Of a stretch of DNA of 64,000 nucleotides, positions 35,179-46,807 are shown piece after piece; the first letter of the stretch is position 1; each line of letters opens with the position of its first letter. Source of the DNA: Delphinapterus leucas (taxonomy: Eukaryota; Chordata; Mammalia; Artiodactyla; Monodontidae). A program made the position numbers and the translations under genes. A model generated the notes under the pieces. That model worked only from the letters and a program-made list of their open reading frames with translations, was not told the origin of the DNA and searched no databases. The DNA lies in assembly GCF_002288925.2 (NCBI RefSeq), contig NW_022098000.1, positions 17,244,889 to 17,308,888 of the forward strand. The letters run 5' to 3'.

Positions 35179-35459
35179 AAAGGGGTCACTGTCAGGAAAA
35201 AACAGACCAGCAAGTGAGTTACAATGATCGACTTAAAATATATACTCTAAAAATGTTATTTATTTCAAATGTATACACTAATAATAAAAATCAACCCACT
35301 CATTTCAGATTTAATTTTAAAAATGAAAGATAACAAGAACCACTCAAAGGATTCCTTTAGCTAAAAGTAAAAATTCGTGGAGTATAACTAAGATAGCATG
35401 TATGTTTTTCTGATTATATGAGTTCACTGAAGAAAAAACTGGAAAAATCAGAAAGGTAT

Positions 35460-35760
35460 AAAAAAAGAAAAGAAAACCATAATCCTGCTATCCAGAAAAC
35501 TCCGTTAACATTTTGGCATATTTAGTTCCAGCGTTTTTTTTTCATGCATAATTCTGAAACAAAATTGGGAGCTTGCTGTTTAGTATCCCACACTGATACA
35601 GCCAAGAGCAAGGTCCCTGTATCATTACATATTCTTTGAAACATTAATTTTAATAGCCACATAGAATCCCAGTGTATAGATCTGTCATAATTTATTTAAC
35701 TATTCTTCTGTTGTTTGACATTTAGAAAGTATATATTTCCATCATTACATTCATCTGGCA
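35460..35760 (-). mobile_element. Old L1 fragment (L1M-like)
   Basis: Reversed old L1 text: TAATTTATTTAACTATTCTT, CTGTTGTTTGACATTTAGAA. It is diverged, and its edges are approximate. Confidence 0.55.
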
Positions 35761-37825
35761 AAGAAAAACCTCCATCCACTTTTAAAATATAAAGTCTCCC
35801 CAGGGAGAACCTCAAAATTTCTTGAGATGAAGAGAAGAGACATTTATATGAAATATTGGAAAGAGCCCCAGGGGCCTACTTGGGTTCTGGTCCTTCTGTA
35901 AGTTGCATGTTTTCTGAGCTGTGGTTCCCATGTTAGCAAAATGGAGAAAGACTGCGGTCTTGTCTACTGCGAATACCAAGCGAAAGGAAGCAAGTGAATG
36001 TCTTTTGAAGGCTCCAAAATAATACATGAATTAAAGCCACTTATTACTATGTACAGGCTTGTCAAGATCAGAGGAATCTGGCACTACGGAGGTGGTTGCC
36101 ATCTACCACTAATAAGGCTGTAAACAAGTTTCAGACTTCAGTGAATGTCCATGATGTAAGCTCATGTCACTAAAATGAGACACAAGTAGGGATGCCCCTG
36201 AATATTTGGTATGGGTCTGGTTGGAGAGCCAATAGAAAGGAAAGTTATTTATAGGGCAAAAGAGAGTCATTAAAAAACAAAAAACATTGCCCCTCCCCCA
36301 ACACCCCCAAGAGCAAAAATAACTGTTTATTTAAATATTACAAGTAGGTGGCAATGAGAATATAAATGATTGAATTGGACTCCTTTTCATGGAAGAGGAA
36401 GCCTGGAGAGAGGAAGCTTCTCAACTGTTTCATTACTTGGCTATAATGTGAAAATGTTTTCATCCAAGATCCTCAGAAGACCCAACAGAACTTATTAAAT
36501 AAACATTAAAAGACCTAAAATGAAGACAGTATGGTTCCTACCACGAAGACTAGCCACTTGACACTTAAAGATGCCTGAGCAGCATCAAAGAAGTAGCAAC
36601 TGAATAAATATTTGTGGCGTAAGTGAATATATTCTCTCCCCCTCAATAAAATTAGATGATCTAGACATTACTGGGTTTCTACACAAGGAATTAATCTTTC
36701 CAAAACTCCCACTTTTCACTCCTAACAACATTTTTTTTGATATGGTACAAATCCAGGGAAAGGGAACTCAAAGAGACATCTGATTCTGTCGGATACCATT
36801 ATTGTCACAGTGTTAACTATATGCATGAGATTTAGATTTCTGAATTGCAGAATCCTAAAAAATACGACCTTTCTAGGAATGGGGTGTAGCTCGTGAGAAT
36901 GGGGAGCCATGCATTTTGCCCATGGGAGTTCTGATCTAGACAATCTTAAACTAGATATAGAAGGAGAGGGAAATCACAAATAAGCCCATGAGAACAGCAG
37001 AGAGCCATGGTAGGAAAAATAAAATTGTAAGTATCCATGGAGATGCTCATACTAGCTTCACTGTCAAGTAAAATCACCCCATTAATAGTGTGATGTGTGA
37101 TCTATGAAAAAGGCAAATGGCACCTTGGAAGGGGTGGTGTGATGATAATCTTGAGTCCCCTGAACATGCAGAAACTAACACGGCTGATTCTGAGTACCAC
37201 CTAGAACAGAAAAACTGGAATTTTTTTCCTAAGGAAACTATCCCATCTTATTGAGGGGTCAAAATTCATGTCATCTAAGAAACAGGGGCATTGGGTAGAC
37301 ACAGCATAGGGAAGCACAGGCAAGAATTCTTGAGTGAAACCACAGTTGCCTTCCAACTCTGAAAGAAGAAATACTTTTCGTGTGTGGCACTAAGAAAGCA
37401 GAAGTCAACCAGGGAAAAATAATTCAGTTTAATAAAAGGAGCCATGGATCTTTTAACAATTCGGGTTAAAACAGAAATGTCTTGCCTCGTGTCTAAGTGA
37501 GCAACTTGTCCCAGTGACAGCCAATGAATAAGCTCCACAGAGCAGGTGATATCGATCTTGTGGGATGTCACCTAGGGAATCCAAGGACCAGGGAGATGGC
37601 TGGCTGACATTTATTTTTAAGGTCCCTTCTCACCTTGATATTTTTATCTTTCCATGACTGGAAGAAAATACACAAGAAAAGAGACATCTGTTTATCTCTG
37701 GGCTTAAAGGTGCTCAAGAAAGGGGAACTTACATATAACCTTTAACAAAAGCATTCTCCAGGGTTGAAACTTTTATCTGATGCTCATAGCAAACCTGCCT
37801 ATATTTTTTGTCTTCTAGGTTATTC
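35761..37825. other. RCAN2 intron, no gene or clear repeat
   Basis: About 2 kb with no recognised transposon, unusual for this window. Open frames up to 98 codons lack motifs. Confidence 0.5.
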
Positions 37826-37841
37826 AAACTAGAAAGCAGGA

Positions 37842-37880
37842 GGCGGCCGAAGCCGCGACAGTCGTGCGGACGGCGGGCCG
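37842..37880 (+). other. GC-rich non-L1 segment at the 5' end of L1-C
   Basis: 39 bp lie between the target duplication and the first base that aligns with L1-B (GATACACCAGAAATACATC). They are almost pure G/C with many CpGs and begin with a small perfect hairpin, GCGGC-CGAA-GCCGC. Their sequence does not match the L1-B start. The source is unknown. A template switch or a captured upstream promoter exon are possible. Confidence 0.7.
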
Positions 37881-39419
37881 GATACACCAGAAATACATCT
37901 ACACGTGGAACAACTCCTACAGAACACCTACTGAACGCTGGCAGAAGACCTCAGACCTCCCAAAAGGCAAGAAACCCCCCACGTACCTGGTGGGGATTAA
38001 GAGCGCTGCTTAAAGGAGCTCCAGAGACGGCCGCGAGCCGTGGCTAAACGCGCGGACCCCAGAGATGGGCATAAGACCCTAAGGATGCTGCTGCCGCCAC
38101 CAAGAAGCCTGTGTGCGAGCACAGGTTACTATCCACACCTCCCTTCCGGGGAGCCTGTGCAGCCCGCCACTGCCAGGGTCCCAGGATCCAGGGACTACTT
38201 CACCGGGAGGCCGCACGGCCCGCCTCAGGCTCGTGCAACGTCACGCCGGCCTCTGCCGCTGCAGGCCCGCCCCGCCCTCCGTGCCCCTCCCTCCCTCCGG
38301 CCTGAGTGAGCCAGAGACCCCGAAGCAGCTGCTCCTTTAACCCCGTCCTGTCTGAGCGAAGAACAGACGCCCTCCGGCGACCTACACGCAGAGGCGGGGC
38401 TAAATCCAAAGCTGAGCCCCGGGAGCTGTGAGAACAAAGAAGAGAAAGGGAAATCTCTCCCAGCAGCCTCAGGAGCAGCGGATTAAAGCTCCACAATCAA
38501 CTCGATGTACCCTGCATCTGTGGAATACCTGAGTAGACAACGAATCATCCCAAATTGAGGAGGTGGACTTTAAGAGCAAGATTTATGATTTTTTCCCCTT
38601 TTCCTCTTTTTGTGAGTGTGTATGTGTATGCTTCTGTGTGAGATTTTGTCTGTATAGCTTTGCTTCCACCATTTGTCCTAGGGTTCTATCCGTCCGTTTT
38701 TTTGTGGGTTTTTTTAAAATTTTTTTCTTAATAATTATTTTTTATTTTAATAACTTTATTATATTTTCCCTTACTTTATTTTATTTTACTTTATCTTCTT
38801 TCTTTCTTTTTTCCTTCCTTCCCTCCTTCCTTCCTTCCTTCCTCCCTCCCTCCTTTCTTTGTTTCTTTCTTTCTACTCCTACTAATTCTTTCTTTCTACT
38901 TTTTCTCCCTTTTATTCTGAGTCGTGTGGATGAAAGCCTCTTGGTGCTGCAGCCAGGGGTCAGTGCTCTGCCTCTGAGGTGGGAGAGACAACTTCAGGAC
39001 ACTGGTCCACAAGAGACCTCCCAGCTCCACATAACAACAAATGGCGAAAATCTCCCAGAGATCTCCATCTCAACACCAACACCCAGCTTCACTCAATGAC
39101 CAGCAAGCTACAGTGCTGGACATCCTATGCCAAACAACTAGCAAGACAGGAACACAACCCCACCCATTAGCAGAGAGGCTGCCTAAAATCATAATAAGCC
39201 CAAAGACACCCCAAAACACACCACCAGATGTAGACCTGCCCACCAGAAAGACAAGATCCAGCCTCATCCACCAGGACACAGGCACTAGTCTCCTCCACCA
39301 GGAAGCCTACACAACCCACTGAACCAACCTTAGCCACTGGGGACAGACACCAAAAACAACGGGAACTACAAACCTGCAGCCTGCAAAAAGGAGACCCCAA
39401 ACACAGTAAGATAAGCAAA
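37881..39419 (+). promoter_or_regulatory. L1-C 5'UTR, internally shortened
   Basis: Matches L1-B's leader up to 37990, then jumps to the equivalent of L1-B 23817, losing about 450 bp. After the GC-rich part comes a pyrimidine-rich stretch (TTCC and TTTC repeats, 38790-38930), then the ORF1 leader. The first ~35 bases of the element, with the YY1-type site, are absent. The low-complexity frame at 38563-39099 is a by-product. Confidence 0.8.
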
Positions 39420-40521
39420 ATGAGAAGACAGAAAAACACACAGCAGGTGAAGACGCAAGATAAAAGCCCACCAGACCTAACAAATGAAGAGGAAATAGGC
39501 AGTCTACCTGAAAAAGAATTCAGAATAATGATAGTAAAGATGATCCAAAATTGTGGAAATAGACAAAATGCAAGAGGGCTTCATGGTGGCGCAGTGGTTG
39601 AGAGTCCGCCTGCAGATGCAGGGGACACGGGTTTGTGCCCCAGTCCGGGAAGATCCCCCATGCCGTGGAGCAGCTGGGCCTGTGGGCCATGGCCACTGAA
39701 CCTGCACGTCCAGAGCCTGTGCTCCACAAGGGGAGAGGCCACAACAGTGAGGGGCCCATGTACCGCAAAACAAAAACAAAATGCAAGAAACATTTAACAA
39801 GGACATAGAAGAACTAAAGATGAAACAAACAACAATGAACAACACAATAAATGAAATTAAAAATACTCTAGATGGGATCAAGAGCAGAATAAATGAGATA
39901 GAAGAACAGATAAGTGACCTGGAAGATAAAATAGTGGAAATAACTACTGCAGAGCAGAATAAAGAAAAAAGAATGAAAAGAAATGAGGACAATCTCAGAG
40001 ACCTCTGGGACAACATTAAATGCACCAACATTCAAATTATAGGGGTTCCAGAAAAAGAAGAGAAAAAGAAGGGGACTGAGAAAATATTTGAAGAGATTAT
40101 AGTTGAAAACTTCCCTAATATGGGAAAGGAAATAGTTAATCAAGTCCAGGAAGCACAGAGAGTCCCATAAAGGATAAATCCAAGGAGAAATACACCAAGA
40201 CACATATTAATCAAACTGTCAAAAATTAAATACAAAGAAAAAATATTAAAAGCAGCAACGGAAAAACAACAAATAACACACAAGGGAATCCCCATAAGGT
40301 TAACAGCTGATCTTTCAGCAGAAACTCTGCAAGCCAGAAGGGACTGGCAGGACATATTTAAAGTGATGAAGGAGAAAAACCTGCAACCAAGATTACTCTA
40401 CCCAGCAAGGATCTCATTCAGATTTGATGGAGAAATTAAAACCTTTACAGACAAGCAAAAACTGAGAGAGTTCAGCACCACCAAACCAGCTTTACAACAA
40501 ATGCTAAAGGAACTTCTCTAG
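39420..40521 (+). pseudogene. L1-C ORF1, split by a SINE
   Basis: ATG 39420 starts MRRQKNTQQVKTQDKS, then EEIGSLPEKEFRIMIVKMIQ, broken by a SINE at 39576-39775. It resumes with a coiled-coil-like stretch (MNNTINEIKNTLDGIKSR) and GVPEKEEKKKGTEKIFEE. A TAA at 40168-40170 truncates it before the C-terminal domain; L1-B has TACAGG at this place. The family stop is at 40519-40521. An intact ORF1p would be the RNA-binding trimer of the L1 particle. Confidence 0.93.
39576..39775 (+). mobile_element. CHR-2 type SINE nested in L1-C ORF1
   Basis: Starts GGGCTTCATGGTGGCGCAG and ends GTACCGC with a CAAAAACAAA tail. The exact 13-bp duplication ACAAAATGCAAGA lies at 39563-39575 and 39776-39788. It proves insertion after L1-C. 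It has more substitutions than most copies here. Confidence 0.96.
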
Positions 40522-40579
40522 GCAAGAAACACAAGAGAAGGAAAAGACCTACAATAATGAACCCAAAACAATTAAGAAA

Positions 40580-43500
40580 ATGGGAATAGGAACATACATA
40601 TCGATAATTACCTTAAATGTAAATGGACTAAATGCTCCCACCAAAAGACACAGATTGGCTGAATGGATACAAAAACAAGACCCATATATATGCTGTCTGC
40701 AAGAGACCCACACAGACTGAAAGTAAGGGGATGGAAAAAGATATTCCATACAAATGGAAACCAAAAGAAAGCTGGAGTAGCAATTCTCATATCAGACAAA
40801 ATAGACTTTAAAATAAAGACTATTAGAAGAGACAAAGGAGGACACTACATAATGATCAAGGGATCAATCCAAGAAGAAGATATAACAATTGTAAATATTT
40901 ATGCACCCAACATTGGAGCACCTCAATACATAAGGCAAATACTAACAGCCATAAAAGGGGAAATTGACAGTAACACATTCATAGTAGGGGACTTTAACAC
41001 CCCACTTTCACCAATGGACAGATCATCCAAAATGAAAATAAATAAGGAAAAACAAGCTTTAAATGACACATTAAACAAGATGGACTTAATTGATATTTAT
41101 AGGACATTCCATCCAAAAACAACATAATACACATTTTTCTCAAGTGCTCATGGAACATTCTCCAGGATAGATCATACCTTGGGTCACAAATCAAGCCTTG
41201 GTAAATGTAAGAAAATTTAAATTGTATCAAGTATCTTTTCCGACCACAACGCTATGAGACTAGATATCAATTACAGGAAAAGATCTGTAAAAAGTACAAA
41301 CACATGGAGGCTAAACAATACACTACTTAATAACGAAGTGATCACTGAAGAAATCAAAGAGGAAATAAAAACATACCTAGAAACAAATGACAATGGAGAC
41401 ACGACGACCCAAAACCTATGGGATGCAGCAAAAGCAGTTCTAAGAGGGAAGTTTATAGCAATACAATCCTACCTTAAGAAACAGGAAACATCTCGAATAA
41501 ACAACCTAACCTTGCACCTAAAGCAATTAGAGAAAGAAGTACAAAAAAACCCTCAAAGTTAGCAGAAGGAAAGAAATCATAAAAATCAGATCAGAAATAA
41601 ATGAAAAAGAAATGAAAGAAACGATAACAAAGATCAATAAAACTAACAGCTAGTTCTTTGAGAAGATAAACAAAATTGATAAACCATTAGCCAGATTCAT
41701 CAAGAAAAAAAGGGAGAAGACTCAAATCAATAGAATTAGAAATGAAAAAGGAGAAGTAACAACTGACACTGCATAAATACAAAAGATCATGAGAGATTAG
41801 TACAAGCAACTCTGTGCTAATAAAATGGACAACCTGGAAGAAATGGACAAATTCTTAGAAATGCACAACCTTCCAAGACTGAACCAGGAAGAAGTAGAAA
41901 ATATGAACAGACCAATCACAAGCACTGAAATTGAAGCTGTGATTAAAAATCTTCCAACAAACAAAAGCCCAGGACCAGAGGGCTTCACAGGCAAATTCTA
42001 TCAAACATTTAGAGGAGAGCTAACACCTCTCCTTCTCAAACTCTTCCAAAATATAGCAGAGGAAGGAACACTCCCAAACTCATTCTGCGAGGCCACCATC
42101 ACCCTGATAACAAAACCAGACAAGGATGTCACAAAGAAAGAAAACTACAGGCCAATATCACTGATGAACATAGATGCAAAAATCCTCAACAAAATACTAG
42201 CAAACAGAATCCAACAGCATATTAAAAGGATCATACACCATGATCAAGTGGAGTTTATTCCAGGAATGCAAGGATTCTTCAATATATGCAAATCAATCAA
42301 TGTGATACACCATATTAACAAATTGAAGGAGAAGAACCATATGATCATCTCAATAGATGCAGAGAAGGCTTTCGATAAAATTCAACACCCATTTATGATA
42401 AAAACCCTGCAGAAAGTAGGCATAGAGGGAACTTTCCTCAACATAATAAAGGCCATATAGGACAAACCCACAGCCGACATTGTCCTCAATGGTGAAAAAC
42501 TGAAAGCATTTCCACTAAGATCAGGAACAAGACAAGGTCGCCCACTCTCACCACTCTTATTCAACATACTTCTGGAAGTTTTAGCCACAGCAATCAGAGA
42601 AGAAAAGGAAATAAAAGGAATCCAAATCTGCAAAGAAGAAGTAAAGCTGTCACTGTTTGCAGATGACATGATACTATACATAGAGAATCCTAAAGATGCT
42701 ACCAGAAAACTACTAGAGCTAATCAATGAATTTGGTAAAGTAGCAGGATACATAATTAATGCACAGAATTCTCTGGCATTCCTATACACTAATGATGAAA
42801 AATCTGAAAGTGAAATCAAGAAAACACTCCCATTTACCATTGCAACAAAAAGAATAAAATATCTAGGAATAAACCTACCTAAGGAGACAAAAGACCAGTA
42901 TGCAGAAAATTATAAGACACTGATGAAAGAAATTAAAGATGATACAAATAGATGGAGAGATATACCATGTTCTTGGATTGGAAGAATCAACATTGTGAAA
43001 ATGACTCTACTACCCAAAGCAATCTACAGATTCAATGCAATCCTTATCAAACTACCACTGCCATTTTTCACAGAACTAGAACAAAAAATTTCACAATTTG
43101 TATGGAAACACAAAAGACCCCGAATAGCCAAAGCAATCTTGAAAACGAAAAACGGAGCTGGAGGAATCAGGCTCCCTGACTTCAGACTATACTACAAAGC
43201 TACAGTAATCAAGAGAGTATGGGGCTTCCCTGGTGGCGCAGTGGTTGAGAGTCCGCCTGCTGATGCAGGGGACACAGGTTCGTGCCCCGGTCCAGGAAGA
43301 TCCCATATGCCGCGGAGTGGCTGGGCCCCTAAGCCATGGCCGCTGAGCCTGCGCGTCCGGAGCCTGTGCTCCGCAACGGGAGAGCCCACAACAGTGAGAG
43401 GCCTGCGTACCTCCAAAAAAAAAGGACAGTATGATACTGGCACAAAAACAGAAAGATAGATCAATGGAACAGGATAGAAAGCCTAGAGATAAACCCACAC

Positions 43501-44588
43501 ACATATGGTCACCTTATATTTGATAAAGGAGGCAGGAATGTACAGTGGAGAAAGACAGCCTCTTCAATAAGTGGTGCTGGGAAAACTGGACAGGTAAAAG
43601 TATGAGATTAGATCACTCCCTAACACCATACACAAAAATGAGCTCAAAATGGATTAAAGACCTAAATGTAAGGACAGACACTATAAAACTCTTAGAGGAA
43701 AACATAGGCAGAACACTCTATGACATAAATCACAGCAAGATCCTTTTTGACCCACCTCCTAGAGAAATGGAAATAAAAACAAAAATAAACAAATGGGACC
43801 TAATGAAACTTCAAAGCTTTTGCACATTAAAGGAAACCTTAAACAAGTCCAAAAGACAACCCTCAGAATGGGAGAAAATATATGCAAATGAAGCAACTGA
43901 CAAAGGATTAATCTCCAAAATTTGTAAGCAGCTCATGCAGCTAAATAACAAAAAAACAAACAACCCAATCCAAAAATGGGCAGAAGACCTAAATAGACAT
44001 TTCTCCAAAGAAGATATACAGACTGCCAACAAACACATGAAAGAATGCTCAACATCATTAATCATTAGAGAAATGCAAATCAAAACTACGATGAGATATC
44101 ATCTCACACCAGTCAGAATGGCCATCATCAAAAAATCTAGAAACAATAAATGCTGGAGAGGGTGTGGAGAAAAGAGAACACTCTTGCACTGCTGGTGGGA
44201 ATGTTAATCGTTGGTACAGCCACTATGGAGAACAGTATGGAGGTTCCTTAAAAAACTACAAATAGAACTACCATATGACCCAGCAATCCCACTACTGGGC
44301 ATATACCCTGAGAAAACCATAATTCAAAAAGAGTCATGTACCAAAATGTTCATTGCAGCTCTGTTTACAATAGCCAGGACATGGAAGCAACCTAAGTGTC
44401 CATTGAAAGATGAATGGATAAAGAAGATGTGGCACATATATACAATGGAATATTACTCAGCCTTAAAAAGAAACGAAATTGAGTTATTTGTAGTGAGGTG
44501 GATGAACCTAGAGTCTGTCATACAGAGTGAATTAAGTCAGAAAGAGAAAAACCAATACTGTATGCTAACACATATATATGGAATTTAA
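40580..44588 (+). pseudogene. L1-C ORF2, degenerate and split by a SINE
   Basis: ATG 40580 opens the endonuclease (YISIITLNVNGLNAPTKRH). A deletion after TGCTGTCTGCAAGAGACCCA near 40708 shifts the frame. Endonuclease text continues at 40663-41127 (IVGDFNTPLSPMD), with a TAA at 41125. The RT region is the best-kept part: 41825-42460 encodes [17 protein letters not shown] to [17 protein letters not shown] without a stop, and FADD lies at 42656-42667. A SINE interrupts at 43222. The C-terminal Cys motif [18 protein letters not shown] and the end CMLTHIYGI with TAA 44586-44588 follow. It cannot make a working protein. Confidence 0.95.
43222..43423 (+). mobile_element. CHR-2 type SINE nested in L1-C ORF2
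   Basis: Full SINE (GGGCTTCCCTGGTGGCGCAG onward, ending GCGTACCTCC plus A9). Flanks AGAGAGTATG (43212-43221) and GGACAGTATG (43424-43433) are a decayed duplication of the L1 word ACAGTATG. L1 ORF2 text continues on both sides. Confidence 0.93.
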
Positions 44589-44960
44589 GAAAAAAAAAAT
44601 GTCATGAAGAACCTAGAGGTAAGACAGAAATAAAGACACAGACCTACTAGAGAATGGACTTGAGGATATGGGGAGGTGGAAGGGTAAGCTGTGACAAAGC
44701 GAGAGAGAGGCATGGACATATACACACTACCAAATGTAAGGTAGATAGCTAGTGAGAAGCAGCCACATAGCACAGGGAGATCAGCTCGGTGCTTTGTGAC
44801 CGCCCGGAAGGGTGGGATAGGGAGGGTGGGAGGGAGGGAGATGCAAGAGGGAAGAGATATGGGAACATATGTATATGTATAACTGATTCACTTTGTTATA
44901 AAGCAGAAACTAACACACCATTGTAAAGCAATTATACTGTAATAAAGATGTAAAAAAAAA
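44589..44960 (+). other. L1-C 3'UTR and poly-A signal
   Basis: 3'UTR like that of L1-B, with AATAAAG at 44940-44946 and a short A-tail joined to the target duplication. Confidence 0.9.
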
Positions 44961-44976
44961 AAACTAGAAAGCAAGA

Positions 44977-45076
44977 NNNNNNNNNNNNNNNNNNNNNNNN
45001 NNNNNNNNNNNNNNNNNNNNNNNNNNNNNNNNNNNNNNNNNNNNNNNNNNNNNNNNNNNNNNNNNNNNNNNNNNNN
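44977..45076. other. Assembly gap, 100 N
   Basis: Exactly 100 N, the conventional placeholder for unknown size. The left contig ends right after L1-C's target duplication. Confidence 0.99.
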
Positions 45077-45193
45077 TGGTAAAATATGTATATGTATAAC
45101 TGATTCACTTTGTTAAAAAGGAGAAAATTACAAAACAATTGAAAACAAATTATATTTAAAAAAAGAAGAAAAAAAAAAAACTAGAAAGCAAGA
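45077..45193 (+). repeat. Second, noisy copy of the L1-C tail and target duplication
   Basis: After the gap the L1 tail is repeated (TATGTATATGTATAACTG, ATTCACTTTGTTAAAAAG), with many small differences, and ends with the same AAACTAGAAAGCAAGA (45178-45193) before unique DNA. It looks like an error-prone contig end rather than a real second insertion. Confidence 0.75.
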
Positions 45194-46807
45194 ATTTTTA
45201 AACATAGGAAATAATGATCTACAAAGGAAGAAACCTGAGTAGGACATACTCCAAAAGCAACTTAAGTTTGAGTTTATTTTTCCTTAGACAAAACAATATT
45301 AAAGATTCGACTCATCTGCTTTTTAAATTAAGAACAAGAATGTAAAACTTTTTGCAACAAGGGCAACAAATAGGAAAAAGTGTGCCTTGATTCCATGTTA
45401 TAGCCAGCTGAGGAGGATAAATAAGGAAACAGGATAAATGGAAATGATTAAGGAATAATTCCTTCTGACTTTAAATTCAGTTTTCATTGAAAAACAAGTA
45501 AATGGATTAGGGGAGATGTGTTAGTTTGGAAGAAGTTAAAGGTGACCATGTCAGCTTGAATATTAATGATCAAAACTAAGAATGCAATGTTGCATTAATA
45601 AGTAGTAGAAAGAAATGCCTATAGCTATTTTTAAATTGAATATAAGGGTAAATAAATCCAATGCAATTTTTTTTAAAGAATAGAAACCTCAACTTATAAG
45701 TTTTACAGTGTTTAAAACCCCTTTAGCTCTAAAATTATTCTTCAACGATACCTGGGGCAAAGTAAGCTGATTAGAAAAAAAATTATGTGAATAATGATAA
45801 TCATTTTACAATTAAATCATATCAGCTTCCAGTTTGGGTCTGGCCTTATGGATGAGGTCCTTTTGTCGCCTAGCTAGACGCTCTTCGGGATAAGCCAGGC
45901 CTTTTCCTCATTTTGCCCAACTTATAGGGAGACTGAAGTATAATATTAGCAACATCAAACTATCCCAGCCATCCTGGGATACAAAGGAGAGACATGATAT
46001 TCTTAGGCTGTGCTCCAGAGAAACCCATTAGAGCTCTTTTTGAAATATAATGGAGCCTATTTAATTCAGCCACAGAATTTTCACACCCGCTGCGCTGTGT
46101 GAACCTCCTGCTATTCTTGATACCATTTGGGATCAGTCTTGAAAGAACCAAGAGGACGCAGTGTTCAACTTGTGGTTTTTCAAAAGAAATTATCCACATT
46201 TCTCGCGCATAGCTCCCTTCAGGACACCTTCTGGGACCACTGTTCCACTGGAAGCTCCCACAGAACAATAATTCAATTAATTCAATTCCCCAAGGAAGCA
46301 GCTTCTTATACATTTTTATGAAGTTAAAAAAAAAAAAAAGCAAGCTGTTGCCACCATCTCCTTTTGTATTGGATTCTACAGCAGGATCCAGGACTATAGA
46401 CTCACCCATCATAACATCTTTACACCTGTAGGGTTTTAATGCCCATGGTCTCCCTGGAAGATTTGCAAATCCTGTATATTCTTCCAACTGAAAAAATAAA
46501 AAGGGAAGGAAGACCCTCACATCTACACAGGGTCAGATGGGACAGGTAGTTAGGGCCTTTGTAGTCCATTTCCACAGCCCTAACTGACAACATCCAGAAA
46601 ATGGGTTCCAAACAGGCTTCCTGCAAGGGTAGAGAGTCAGAGGGAGGAAACATCACCTTTTATGAAGGGTATGAAGGTGAGAAAGTTGCTCTTAAAGATA
46701 GGAAAATCTGTTTCTACAAAGAATAACCTACAATAAACCAGAGCTTTATTCAACAAAACAAACAAGAACTATTGGAGCCCTCACCCAAAAGAGAAGAGCT
46801 TCAGTCA
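45194..46807. other. No gene or clear repeat
   Basis: AT-rich sequence, with an A15 tract at about 46325-46339. A 186-codon frame on the minus strand (45960-46520) is the longest open frame in unique DNA here. It has no recognisable domain, contains the F-run encoded by the poly-A tract, and has no exon context. Confidence 0.5.

Larger units (their letters stand above)
37842..44960 (+). mobile_element. L1-C: near-full-length LINE-1, inactive, carrying two nested SINEs
   Basis: It is flanked by AAACTAGAAAGCAGGA (37826-37841) and AAACTAGAAAGCAAGA (44961-44976), a 16-bp target duplication with one change. The order is a short GC-rich cap, a shortened 5'UTR, ORF1 with a SINE, ORF2 with a SINE, and 3'UTR with A-tail. 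It is the same subfamily and orientation as L1-B. Nonsense changes, deletions and SINEs make it inactive. It sits in RCAN2's upstream intron, antisense to the gene. Confidence 0.95.

Noticed and set aside
38563..39099. 178-codon frame rich in F, S and L
   Set aside because: Encoded by the pyrimidine-rich part of the L1-C leader; low complexity.
45960..46520. 186-codon minus-strand frame in unique DNA
   Set aside because: No recognisable domain, includes a phenylalanine run from the poly-A tract, and lacks splice or promoter context. Retained only as a note in the region entry.
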